Assembly (NCBI GenBank): GCA_029378245.1
Contig: JARKIF010000003.1
Location: forward strand, 1,984,001 to 2,048,000
Direction: 5' to 3'
From: Roridomyces roridus
Lineage: Eukaryota; Basidiomycota; Agaricomycetes; Agaricales; Mycenaceae
DNA: 64,000 bases
Part shown: one piece after another, positions 44,567-54,934 of the stretch
Numbering within the stretch: the first letter of the stretch is position 1
Layout: each line of letters begins with the position of its first letter
The notes under the pieces: model-generated
What the model saw: the letters and a program-made list of their open reading frames with translations, nothing else
The model's database searches: none
What the model was told of the DNA's origin: nothing
Program-made: the position numbers and the translations under genes

Positions 44567-46861
44567 ATGGCCAACCACCTTCCCGACGAGATCATCTCCG
44601 AGATCTTGACGCCAGTTCTCAAAGTTCCCGACGAGGCGTTCTCCGACAACTCTCAAGACTCTCCTTTTGCCAAGTGCACCGAATCAAGTTCCGCCTTCCT
44701 CCTCGTATGTAAATCGTGGTTGCGTGTCTCCACTCCACTTCTCTACCACGTCATCGTCCTCCGTTCCACTGCCCAAGCAGCCGCGCTCGACCGGGCCCTG
44801 AGATTTAACCCAGAGCTCGGCCGTTTTATCAAGAAGCTGAGGCTAGAGGGTGGGTACGGTGACCGAGTGGATAGAATTATCCAAGCCGCGCCGAATGTCA
44901 CTGAGTTGTGCTTCCCGCTCAGTCTATGGTCCAATGACGATGTCAGCGGGCTAGTCAACGCCCTTCCATCCATGGATCCTACACGCGTCATATTGTTCGA
45001 TGACCCGAACATTCGTTTCAACAAGAATTCACAATTGGTGTACAATGCGTTCATCAAATGCTTGGGTATATGGAACAAACTCGTACGTGTTGGGTTCTGG
45101 CCGTGAAAAGATTAATTCATCCTTGAAACTTGTTCCAGACCATCCTCGACGTTCCTTGGAATGATTATTATTTGTGCCGAGACAAGCTCGCAGTTTTGGA
45201 AGCAATAAAAGACACCCCAAACCTCAAGTCTGTTAGAGTCATGCCACCAGCCTTCTCTACCTGGAGCTCTCGTGTTCCTCGCTATCTTGAGTTAATCGCA
45301 GACAATAAATTTCTGTCGAGTATCAAGCTGAAAACTCGCGATCGCCCCTTTTACTCTCGACATGCAACCATCCTCACTGATCCCCGTCTCCGTGGCCTTG
45401 TTGAGATGCCCGAAATGAGTTTGGACCATGAGTCAGTAACACCTTTCATCATTCCTGTGAGCAAATACTAACGGCTTGCCAGTTTTCCGCTGCAATTCTT
45501 CATCGCAGCCGTACCAGAACATATCTGGGACCGCATCTTGAGCTTTTGCATGGTGTTGGAATTTGACGACAAGGATCCGTGGCACCGGGCTAAAGCACGC
45601 ATCCCAATCCTTCTCGTCTCGAAATTGTTCGCAGTAAGTCTGTCTGTACTTGTCAGTGGCCTGCAACTGATGAATCTACAGAGACTGGCCCTGCCTCATT
45701 ATTATGATAATCTCAACTTCCGCCAACCTGCCCGCTTCAAAGGATTTGTCACCCGTATCAGCTCTCAACATCTTTGTTCCCGGGTTCGCACCTTGTACTT
45801 GAACCCCGAGAACCCCAAGCGGGCCAAGTTTGACTTGAGTCTTGCTCTTCCAAAGATCAGACTCGTCAACATCATAGGTCGCAATGGCGATCCGCTGTAT
45901 TGCATTGATTTTCAGGTGTTTGAAAATCTGGGCAAATATTCTGGGCCTACGCTGGTCAGGTTGGACGGGTTTGAAGTGGTCAAAGCGTCGTCGCCGCAGA
46001 ACCCGGCCGTTTTTAATCTGTTTCCGCACCTTCGGTCGCTGTTCATAGGGTGCAGGGCTGCCATTGACGTCTCGGATCCTGCGACTGTACCCTCTGGTGC
46101 GCTGCCCAACCTGGAGGAGCTTACACTCGCGCATGTGCACCAATCAGTCGTGCTTACTTTGGCTCAAATGGAGTGCGTTTCCGTCGTTCGAGTCGCAGAG
46201 TTGTTGTGTGCTGACATGCCTAGCCTTCCTGCACTCCGTTCAACGTCGTTCACGTGTTCTACAAATCCTGATCCCTTCTTTAAGAAACACGGGAATCGGC
46301 TTCGTTCTGCTGGGGTCTGGGTGACGGATATAGATTTGGACACGATGAATGTGTTTGATCTCTGTCCTCGCATGGTTGAGTTTACTCTTTTTTGTGGCAA
46401 GAATGTCGGTGTCCTTCGCTGTTGGTTCGTTTCGTCCGTTGATTCAAGGATAGGTTCCCAACCCCGTGCGGTTCACTTCCAGTGCACCTCACGTGTTTCT
46501 GAAAAATATGGCGTTCAAAACGACCGGTGGGCAGAGGTGCGTGCTTCAGAATCAACACGCTTTTCATGTTCTCATTGTCATCAGTCGCGCGCGCGAAAAG
46601 GAATGGGAGCCGTTTCTTGCAAAGGTGAAGGTGGGGACGTTTTCCGCGTTGGAGCAGATTTTGTTGCCGAATATCCACTGGCCGACAACACAGTATATGT
46701 TTTTCTTAAGCTTGCGAGCGTCGTGGGCTGATTTTTTCTTTTCAAGAGCGGAGATTCAAAAGAGCGTCTGGGTCGGTCCTGCGGAGAGGCTTTTGTCGGA
46801 TTATGGGGTAAAGTTGACGGATGCTGCGGGGGTTGGCTGGAGGAAGAGGTTGAAGCTTTGA
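44567..46861 (+). CDS. F-box-like protein of the LPDEI family, copy C
   Basis: Tandem neighbour of copy B in the same orientation, 242 bp after its stop. The start MANHLPDEIISEILTPVLKV is nearly identical to that of copy B. Conserved blocks are SSSAFLLVCKSWLRVSTPLL, FIKKLRLEGGYG, NVTELCFPLSLWSND, RVILFDDPNIRFNKNSQ, LRGLVEMPEMSLD, EHIWDRILSFCMVLEFDD, LLVSKLFA and LPNLEELTLAHVHQSVVLTL. The protein ends GVGWRKRLKL. RFNKNS is shared with copy A and is absent from B, so C and A may be closer in that segment. Intron positions agree with the other copies. Confidence 0.8.
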
Positions 46862-46979
46862 AGTATGTAGATGGCCGAGTTTTGTCAAGTGTTTGTAAAG
46901 TTGAACTCGAGGTTGAATTGTGCCGATCGGCCCGCCATCAGATGATCAGTTGTGCCTCGCTTGTAAGGAGTTGACCACG

Positions 46980-48492
46980 ATGGCCGACGAGGCTGCCCGG
47001 ACGCTGTACGGCCGCCACAGAGGTAGCTGTCGCGTTTTTCCCGTTGAATTGACCGCGTGTTCAAGTTCATGCTCAAGCTTCAGCAGCCCAGAATAATACA
47101 CCCACCACACCGCGACGAAATCGCGAAAACAGAGGCAGCGCTAGCACAGGTGCGTGTTGCTGCATTGTCGCGATGCTCCATTTTGAAGTGCCCCCACCCA
47201 GTGACACCGAGACGCGGTCCTCGTCGGGAAATCGCAGCACCATCTCCTCCGCCAATCGAGTACAGCTACGGGGTGTCGCCCATTTCCTCGGAAATAGAGG
47301 AACTGGAATTTCCCGTTGACGTTCTTCGTGGTGAAATCACGACGACAATCTACAAAAGTCCGCAAAAGATTGAGCGGGAACGAAAGATGCGGGAGGGTAT
47401 GTTTCTGTTTCTCTCTTTTCTTTTCTACGCGCTAACTATCTACCAGAGGTGATCGTGATATCGGACGATGACAAGCCAGCAGCACCATCGCCGACGCGTC
47501 CCCGACCGCGCAAGAAACGGAGACTGGCCAAGGAACCCAAAGGACCAGTTGAGGTTATACTGATTGATAGTAGCGGGGACGAAACCCCAAAAAGACGGCC
47601 TCCGAATCCGATGCCACCACCCAACGCCGAGGTACAAGAGATGAACGTGGACGTAGAGGAGTCTATCGCGCCCGTGATTCCTTTCGAAAAACCTGCCAAT
47701 CGCGTCGTTCAAGCACATGAGCCTGTGGTCGCACATGAGCCTGGGGTCGCACATGAGCCTGTGGTCACACATGAGCTTGCGGTGGCACTTGAGCTTGCGG
47801 TCCACCCCTGGTCCCGCCTGACGCCCGAGACGGACGAAACTCGTCTGGCTCTTGAGCGAGAATTTGACCAGGCGTTGGCGGCGTTGACGGTCTCGGAGCC
47901 CCCTCTCACCACGAATCCTCGTGCCTCTTCTGGTGTCCCGGCTTCCGACGAGCACGACTCCCCGACGGTGCACCCTCCTTGTCCTACGGTCCCGCATCGC
48001 CCCATGGTCATAGTTCGACGATGCATTCGTCCTAGACGAGGCGCCTGCCGTGGAAGAGGAGCGCTCACGATGCGGAGAATAACGACTCTGAAGCCTCCGC
48101 GCAAGAAGACGACCGTTGTCCAGCTTGCATCTCCAAATCCCAAGCCAGTCCTCGATGGGAAGGAACCGCCTGTTGTCCGCGACAACCAGGAGGCGGCTTC
48201 AGCCCCAGGTAGCGCTCATAGCTTCATGTTCTCGAGCTCTTATTTCAAGACGTGTGAAATGGTCGCGCGCGCCAAGGGTGTGGGGGTGTTGGAAAAGTTT
48301 CGCGAGTACAGCAGGGCGGGGACCGCGGCGGAGAGGGCTGGTCCGAAGCAAGGGGAGGGCCAAGGAGCATTTGCGAATGGCTACACACCGCCAGAGTCAC
48401 CGACGAGCGACGTGGCCGTCACGCCTATGGTCCTTTGCTTTACGGATCCGATTCCTTGGGGGCCGCTCAAGCAAAAGCTGGGTGGCAGATGA
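46980..48492 (+). CDS. Disordered protein with two SUMO-interaction-like motifs
   Basis: No known fold is evident. I place the start at MADEAARTLYGRHR (46980); three short introns then join in frame to the large exon. Early in the large exon are two segments of the form hydrophobic stretch plus acidic run, EEVIVISDDD and VEVILIDSSGDE, which match SUMO-interacting motifs. Between and around them lie basic runs (RPRKKRR, PKRRPP) that could be nuclear signals. A 90-bp tandem repeat encodes about five 6-residue AHEPVV-like units. The C-terminal 80 residues contain a short helix region (ARAKGVGVLEKFREYSRAGT) and FANGYTPPESPTSD. The 3' end is partly duplicated downstream (48595-48843). The protein may act in SUMO-linked nuclear processes, but that is inference. 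Confidence 0.6.
47713..47802 (+). repeat. 18-bp coding tandem repeat, five units
   Basis: Five consecutive 18-bp units of the form GCACATGAGCCTGTGGTC run in frame and encode six-residue units like AHEPVV. The last two units have drifted to HELAVA and LELAVH. Confidence 0.85.
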
Positions 48493-48558
48493 TTGCGTTT
48501 GGAGCATCTTGTATAAAGTTGTATCAATAATTTCCAGAGAAAGCACGGTGTCGAGTCA
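48298..48558 (+). repeat. Tandem duplication of the 3' end of the SIM gene, copy 1
   Basis: This block covers the last 60 or so codons and the following UTR of the gene ending at 48492. Its partner is 48595-48843, 297 bp downstream. Shared stretches include TTTCGCGAGTA, TTTGCGAATGGCTACA, GTTGTATCAATAA and GGTGTCGAGTCA. Confidence 0.8.
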
Positions 48559-48594
48559 TTGCAGTCATGTAACTTTGTAAGGTTGTGGCAGTTG

Positions 48595-48843
48595 TTTCGC
48601 GAGTATTGCGGGGCGGGGACTGCGGTAGCAGTGGATGGAGATGCGGAGATGGCTCATCCGACTGCATTTGCGAATGGCTACACCGCCAGAGTCACCGACG
48701 AGCGACATGACCGTCACCCCAGGGGACACTGTTCTTGGCTATCCGGATTCGATCCCTTCGTGGTCGTTCAAGCAAAAGTTGGGTGCGTGGGCTGTATATC
48801 TAGTTGTATCAATAACGTTCGGTCAACGCAGGGTGTCGAGTCA
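48595..48843 (+). pseudogene. Tandem duplication of the 3' end, copy 2 (broken)
   Basis: This imperfect copy of 48298-48558 begins FREYCGAGTA and reaches FANGYT. There the reading frame shifts relative to copy 1, because about two bases of ACACCGCCA are lost. In the shifted frame it continues PPESPTSDMTVTP, so sequence similarity remains but the single frame is broken. It has no start of its own and is best seen as a decayed partial duplicate. Confidence 0.65.
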
Positions 48844-48877
48844 GGGCCAATTTCCATCTAGGAATACAAGAGGTCGT

Positions 48878-49510
48878 TTAAACAGTTCTTCTGTCCGTCA
48901 TGGTTCGTACAATGCAGCCGGTCCCCGCGACTTCCGTCAACTAGAGCAGGGCCGATGAGTGTTTTGGAATGGAATAGAGGCGTGGAACGCACCTTCTCGT
49001 GCCATCCCAGTAAGATGCTCCAGTTGATATCGCCTCCACCCGGCAGAGCCATACCTTTGTAGAGGTATTTCATCAGCGTGTCCTGCCCGTCCTGGGAGAG
49101 GCCTTTAATGACGTTGGGGATGTCGGCTGATTTGGTGGTGTTGAGGATGTTCAAGAGCGTGGAGAGGTTAACGGTCTGCAGGCGAGGATCGGTTGCTGCT
49201 GCTGCGGGTATTGACTTGGCGTCTACGAACCTTTGCCTCTTCCACGTTGGGCCCGTACGGCGCGTTCTCGAGGACTATGTTTAGGGCGCCGAGGACGTCG
49301 CTCCTGAGAGTACATAGTCAGTCGACGAGGGACCAAGTTGGGGCGGGGATGAGATCACTTTGCGAGAGCACTGCGAACGGCGACTTGGCGTTGTTTGGCG
49401 TCGCTGAGGACTTGGGCGGGCTCGCGGGGGTCTGCGTCAAAGAGCTCTTCTTCCTGGAGAACGTCCTCGTCGTAGACGTCAATGTCGATCTTGCGGAACG
49501 CGGTGTCCAT
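48878..49510 (-). CDS. ARPC5: Arp2/3 complex subunit 5 (ARPC5, p16)
   Basis: ARPC5 is the smallest structural subunit of the Arp2/3 complex, which nucleates branched actin. The protein begins MDTAFRKIDIDVYDEDVLQE, continues ELFDADPREPAQVLSDAKQR and DVLGALNIVLENAPYGPNVE, and after short introns reads TVNLSTLLNILNTTKSADIP. DTLMKYLYKGMALPGGGDIN, ILLGWHEKLTEVAGTGCIVR and MTDRRTV close it. Length is about 150 residues, as expected. Three small introns interrupt the gene. Upstream, the same frame stays open through a 27-bp tandem repeat, so alternative starts might add GHTLTPSIT-type repeats; the ATG at 49510 is the usual family start. Confidence 0.92.
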
Positions 49511-49523
49511 GTCTGAGTTGTGC

Positions 49524-49630
49524 GTATGCCCCGTTATGGAAGGTGTAAAAGTGTGTCCCGTTATGGAAGGTGTAAGAGTATGCCCCATATGGCAGGTGTA
49601 AGAGCATGTCCCGATATGGCAGGTGTAAGG
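49524..49630. repeat. Four-unit 26-27 bp tandem repeat upstream of ARPC5
   Basis: Units lie at 49524-49550, 49551-49577, 49578-49603 and 49604-49630 and share CCCGTTATGGAAGGTGTAA-like cores. The repeat begins 13 bp before the ARPC5 ATG (on the minus strand), so it sits in its 5' leader or promoter. It lies about 160 bp upstream of the divergent secreted-protein gene. Confidence 0.85.
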
Positions 49631-49688
49631 GCTCGAACGCTGGTTGGCTGAGCAAAGTTCCCTATTTTTGGCCAGCCACTCGTCGGGG

Positions 49689-49695
49689 TATATAA
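49689..49695 (+). promoter_or_regulatory. TATA box before the secreted repeat protein gene
   Basis: TATATAA lies 96 bp upstream of the ATG at 49791, followed by a pyrimidine-rich leader. That arrangement is usual for strongly expressed fungal genes. Confidence 0.55.
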
Positions 49696-49790
49696 CAAAC
49701 GATGCCGCCGCCTCTACTCTTCACTCAGCTCCTCCTCCTTCTCTCATCTTCTATACTCCCCTCCCACTCTTTACATACACACATCCTACA

Positions 49791-50979
49791 ATGGTCGCTA
49801 TTCAGCCCCGCTTCGTTGTCCTCCTCGGCCTCTGCGCTGTAGCCTCCTCCACTGTTATCCCCAACCAGGAGGTAAGTAGAGCGTCGTTTGACTGTTCGTC
49901 GTTGCTGACTTTGTTCACAGAAGGCCAATGTCCACCCCGCCGTCCCTGCCGTCCACGCTCCCCGCGCAGCGCCCGCCGGGACTGGCCCACTGCCCATCGA
50001 CCCCGTAAGTCTTGTCTCTGCACTGTCGTATGACGCCTCTACTCACAACTCATCGCAGAAGATCCCGCGTGCTGAGCCCAAGGGTGCCCTTCCTCATCAA
50101 GTTTCGGACTCGCTGGGTGGAAAAGGTCTCAAACGCGCCACGAAGAGCAAGCACGCCGACGAGAAAGCCGGTCACAGTCACAAGGCCGCCCCCGCTGCCA
50201 AGTCTTCGTCTCCACTGGAGCAGATTGAGAAGGAGGCCGTTGTCGCGGCGAGGGCCAACAAGAAGCAGCAGCCCGCCCACAAGAAGCCCACCCCCAAGAA
50301 GACCGCTCCCAAGCCCAAGGCGACTGCCCCAAAATCTTCGCCTGCGCAGTCCACCAACGGCGGCGTTCAGGTTGATGAGTCGGAGTCGATAGCCGGCCGC
50401 AGCGTCCACGACCACAAGACCAAGCAGACCACCCACAAGGCCACCGAGTCTTCATCTGCGCCCACCAACGGCGACAAGCTTGAGGTTGATGAAGAAAACT
50501 CCATGCTCTCGGCGAGGGCCCACAAGAAGACCGGCCCCAAGCCTAAGCCTGTCACCAAGCCCAACAAGGCTGCCCAGAAGTCTGCAGCTACGCCCTCTGC
50601 CAACGGCGGCGAGTTTCGGTTGGATGAGACGCTAGGCACGCGGAGCGCCAACGAGAAGCCCTCCCACAACCCCGGCCACGAGTCTTCGTCTTCGCACCAC
50701 AAGCAGACCACCTCCAACTCTGCCCCCAGCGACGACGTTCACTTTGATGAGACGCTAGTCTCGCGGACTGCCAACAAGAAGACCGCCCCCAAGAAGCAGA
50801 CTGCCCCCAATGCTGCCCAGAAGTCTTCGCCTGCGGCGCCCAGCAACAACAACCCAGTGCAGGTGATTGAGAAGGAGGCCCTGGCCCGGCGGAGTGATCA
50901 CGAGCACCACGACGAGCACCACGACGAGCACCACGACGAGCACCACGCCCACCACGGCAAACACCACCACGGCCAGTAG
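49791..50979 (+). CDS. Secreted Lys/Pro/His-rich repeat protein, unknown
   Basis: The start MVAIQPRFVVLLGLCAVASS is a clear signal peptide. Two small introns follow, and the rest is one long low-complexity chain without a fold. It is rich in Lys, Pro, Ala and Ser, with irregular repeats of 35-50 residues. Each repeat ends in an acidic stretch and an Arg: EKEAVVAARANKK, DESESIAGRSV, DEENSMLSARAHKK, DETLGTRSANEK, DETLVSRTANKK and EKEALARRSD. The C terminus is a His-rich tail made of EHHD units (12-bp repeat at 50902-50949) ending KHHHGQ, likely able to bind metal ions. The layout recalls Kex2-processed repeat proteins of fungi, but only two sites are truly dibasic (LKR, ARR). A TATA box lies upstream. 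Confidence 0.75.
50902..50949 (+). repeat. 12-bp tandem repeat coding EHHD units
   Basis: Four units of GAGCACCACGAC (the last is GAGCACCACGCC) encode the His/Glu/Asp-rich tail of the secreted repeat protein. Confidence 0.85.
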
Positions 50980-51095
50980 TGGGTTCTCGGGCGTGTACTT
51001 GTACATTTTGTATTATTAGTTTCTTTTGGGTTTGTGGTGAATGAAATCGTCTGGCTTGGCATTTGTTTGCGAGTGAATCTAAGCTGTGATTCTCG

Positions 51096-52378
51096 ATGAC
51101 GCTGCGCCAGCGACGTTCGGGCAAACGACAGCCTCCAGCAACGTCCTCTGCCGCTAAAGAGGTATTATGTCGTCTGCCACACTTCATGTCTTCGTTCTCA
51201 ATATAGCAGCCTCCCAAACCCCCTCCATATCATGCGCTATTGCTGTTCATAATACCGCTCTCCGTCTCAATCCTAGCGTTTTTCGGCTGGGGTTGGATAG
51301 CTGGGTTTACGCCCAAAGATCCCTTTGTTGTCGTCGATCTCCCGGGAAAAGGAAAAGGCCTGGTTGCAGCGCGCCGTATAGAACAAGGGGAGCTGGTCTT
51401 GCGAGAAGAGCCGCTATTCATTGTCCCTCAAGCAAGTTCGCTTCTTCTTGTTCTCACCTCTCGACCCTGCTGATCATGGGAAACAGTTTCAGAGTCGCCC
51501 ACGGCTCTCATTTCACGATTGCTGAATAACGTGGCTCCAGCGGACCGAGACGCATTCATGAATCTCTCATACGTCCACTTTCCTGAGGGACTCGAGCCCG
51601 AGTCTCATCCAGAAGAGGTGGCACTCGCGATTTTCCAGACAAATGCTGTCGCAGCGGGCGAGGGAGGCGTTGGAATCTTCCCGCGCATGGCACGGCTGAA
51701 CCATGGTTGTTCACGCGCATTTAACAGCATTTATTCGTGGCGGGAGAAGGAGCAGGCGCTCTTCATCCATGCTTTGAAGAACATTGAACAGGGAGAGGTT
51801 CGTAAACGCTCTTCTCTTTTGTTGCTTGCTCTCATTTCTGCAGGAACTGCTAACTACCTACACAGACACAAAGCGGACAAGGAACGAGAGAAGGCAGTGG
51901 CTCTCCCAACAATATGGATTCCAGTGCAATTGCGCCGTTTGTTCTCTGGACGATGCCGCATCCAAAGTTTCGGATGACCGATTGACTGCCATTTCGCAGC
52001 TCTACGACCGTTTTTCCACCTGGCCCCGAGGTGCGATAAATGGCGTCGAAGCAATCCAGATCGTAAACGAGATATGGAAGCTGCAGGAATTGGAGGGATA
52101 CTGGAGTGCTCGTGGCAGGCTTGCGGCGGATGCTACTCTCATAGCCATTGCTCATTCAGAGTAAAATTCTCTCCTTCATCATACCGTTCTCGGCTGACAA
52201 TCTATATTACAGCGCGTCTTCGGCAAAATTGTGGGCGGTCAAGGCCGTTGAATGGTATTCTTACGAGCTCGGTGCAGACAGCCATCTTGTTGAGGAGATT
52301 CGACCTGCTACGGATCGGCCCCGAAAACATCCTGCGTGGGGGACGAGAGAGCGTTTGTCTGTTGGTGGCCCTGTATAG
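51096..52378 (+). CDS. SET-domain protein with N-terminal membrane span
   Basis: Exon 1 (51096-51161) starts MTLRQRRSGKRQPPATSSAA. After a 45-nt intron comes ALLLFIIPLSVSILAFFGWG, a likely membrane anchor. The SET domain begins with VVVDLPGKGKGLVAARRIEQ and GELVLREEPLF. It continues through RMARLNHGCSRAFN, the expected NH(S/G)C site that binds SAM and shapes the lysine channel, and EELLTTYTDTKR, the GEE-L-x-x-Y motif. FQCNCAVC is the post-SET zinc-binding Cys pattern. A C-terminal helical part follows. The family resembles fungal SMYD/Set5-type lysine methyltransferases; the substrate is unknown. The membrane span is unusual for this group. Five introns occur, including one near 52160-52213. 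Confidence 0.75.
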
Positions 52379-52603
52379 TGTAGTGCACCGCGGAAATTAT
52401 ACCCTTGCCATCTGGGACGTGGACCAAGTTGGCTTGAACTGTTATCTTGACACCTTCGGCCGTTGATTCCCGCAATCAGTTGCTTCCCTTCTCAATCTGC
52501 TTGACGAGAACCAGAATTTTGGCGGCCCGACTAGCTGGCCTGCTGATCATGGCAAGTGCTCAAGAACTCGAGAACTCGTAAAGGATGGAGCCCCGCTATC
52601 TCA

Positions 52604-54913
52604 ATGCGTCTCCTCGCGCTTTTCGTCGCGGCCAGTGCCGTCGTAGCGGAGACTCTTGTAGGGATTCCTACCTTCAACTTCAACGCCACCACGTCGGCCA
52701 AGTTTTCACTCTCTCAAGTCAAGAGCATCCTTGTCGACGAGCGATTTCAGCACTCTGTCGATTTGGATGGGGAGACGTTGATTCCGCCCACCCTCCTTGC
52801 GTTTGCCCAGACGTTTGCGTCGGACCTGCTTGAGCTCGGCCTTCCCAAACTTTCGGTGCAAGAGGCCGATGCAGCCCGCGCAGGGTCCATCTTTCTCACT
52901 ATATCTAACGATACCGTCTTTCTCGATGCCGCGGGGAGGAAAACGTCGGAAGGTATTGAAATGTTTCTCTCAAACGGACCCTCTTCATCTGACCTTGCTA
53001 GGCTATACTTTGACCGTCGAAGAGCAAGGCGTGGTTATCACGGGTGCCAGTCCTCTGGGCGCATTTTGGGGTACCAGAACGTTGATCCAGCAGGCGAAAC
53101 TAGGAGATTTGGAGCTGCCTATCGGATCTGGGAGTGATTCTCCGGGATGGAAAACGCGCGGTGTCATGGTGAGCACCTTCACAGTCCATACAACGCCTTG
53201 GGTTGACGCGGAGATAGCTGGACGCAGGACGGCACTATTATCCTCCAGAGTTCCTCATCGAAATTTGCGCCTATCTTTCGTTCTTTAAGCAGAACACCTT
53301 CCACCTACACCTTAGTGACAATCTGTTCAACAACGTCGATATCTACTCCCGAGAGCGCTCTCTGGATCTCTATGCTGCATTTAGGCTCAACTCGGACGAT
53401 CCTGCGGTAGCAGGCCTTGTGCGACCTTACCGTTTCAACGAGAGCTACACGCGCGACACATTTGACAATATTCAGTCTTCCTGCGCTGCCAGGGGTGTTA
53501 CGATTATACCTGAGCTTGAAGCTCCTGGCCATGCTTTGGTGATCTCGCAGTGGAAGCCCGAGCTTGGGCTCGATGATCTCAGTCTCCTGAATATTAGGTG
53601 GGTTCCGGCACCCTCGCACGCTTTCGAACCTAAACATGTTGTAGTTTCCCTGAGACGATACCCACAATGGAGACCATTTGGCGCACTTTTCTTCCATGGT
53701 TCCAAGCAAAGACGGTGCATATTGGGGCGGATGAATATGATTCGTCTCTCGCAGATGACTACATATTGTTCGTCAACACCATGTCTGCCTTCATCCGTTC
53801 TACGTCCGGCAAAAGTATCCGCATCTGGGGCACCAACGAGCCCTCGAACACATCCGTCGTCAGCCATAATATCACCATTCAAGTGAGTGTGCCAAAAGCG
53901 ACTGCAGCGTGGTATTAACAAGCCAAACGCACTGGGAATTCTTTGAGGACCAGGTGCTCGAGTTAATCGGCGAGGGTTACGAGGTTCTCAATTCGGACGA
54001 CGGCTTTTATATCGTCAATAAATTCTCGGGAAGTTACCCGCAGCAACTCAACATCACACGTATATTCGAAGGGAACCCCGTGGGCGGCGCCTGGGCACCG
54101 AATATCTTCGACACGAACAATGCGACGAATAATCCACCGCGCAACGATCCGCGTGTCGTGGGCGAAATTGCGGCCCTTTGGAACGACTATGGCCCCAATG
54201 CCTCCACTGTACACGAGGCGTATTACGCATGGCGTGACGGTCTGCCCGCTCTCGCAGATAAACAGTGGGGTGGCGTGCTTACGCGCCCCGAATACGACTC
54301 CATTTTCGATGCCCTGCATTCAATCATTCCCGGTCAAAACCTCGACCGCGCGATTGCATCAAAGACGGATGTCATTCTGCGATATGATTTCGCCACTGTG
54401 CATGGAGAGACGGTGATTGATTCCTCAGGAAATGGCTACGACGGGACGTGCATCGGATGTTCCATCAACAACGGAGTCATTACGCTTTCTTCGCCCAGCA
54501 GCCGACTCACGACACCGCTGACCTCGAAAGGCCGAAACTACACCCTATCCTTCTCTATCAACCCGTCATCCAAATCACCCATCGGCTCCACCATTCTTTC
54601 CGGCGCAGACTCGACGCTCGTCCTCGGGAATGGAACGCTTTCGAGCCTTGCGTTGATCTCGGGGAATCAGGCGTACGCGCTCAATTATACGCTGCCCCGG
54701 GACGTGTGGACGGACGTTGCTCTGATCGGGCGAGGGAATGCTACGTTCTTGCGTGCGGGGAGTGGAGATGAGATGCAGTTTTTGACTGTTCTTGGGATTA
54801 ACGGTGACAGCTTTGAATGGGAGCCTATCGCGATCGAGGCGCCGTTGGCACAGATCGGTGGAGATGGCTTCATGGGGAGCTTTGCCAAATTCGAGTTGCT
54901 CGGAACTGCTTGA
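52604..54913 (+). CDS. GH20 beta-N-acetylhexosaminidase, secreted, with C-terminal LamG-like domain
   Basis: The start MRLLALFVAASAVVAE is a signal peptide. An N-terminal alpha/beta domain (FASDLLELGLPKLSVQEADA, YTLTVEEQGVVITGASPLGA) precedes the catalytic barrel: GVMLDAGRHYYPPEFLIEIC, NTFHLHLSDN, GVTIIPELEAPGHAL, and HIGADEYD with the paired Asp-Glu that carries substrate-assisted catalysis. The barrel continues WAPNIFDTNNA and ends near PEYDSIFDAL. About 180 more residues (YDFATVHGETVIDSSGNGYD, YTLSFSINPSSK, VWTDVALIGRGNATFLRAGS) look like a laminin-G/concanavalin-type sandwich, perhaps carbohydrate-binding. The enzyme removes terminal GlcNAc from chitin oligomers or glycans. Its stop is 21 bp from the convergent GT61 stop. 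Confidence 0.88.
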
Positions 54914-54934
54914 TTCGTGTGTTACAAAATTGTA

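Noticed and set aside
47440..48185. Antisense frames of 185 and 158 codons opposite the SIM gene
   Set aside because: They mirror the repeats and basic runs of the plus-strand gene, with Arg/Cys-rich low-complexity composition and no start context.
50050..51217. Long antisense frames opposite the secreted repeat protein
   Set aside because: Lys/Ala/Pro repeats on the plus strand give Leu/Gly/Trp-rich shadows on the minus strand, so these are not genes.
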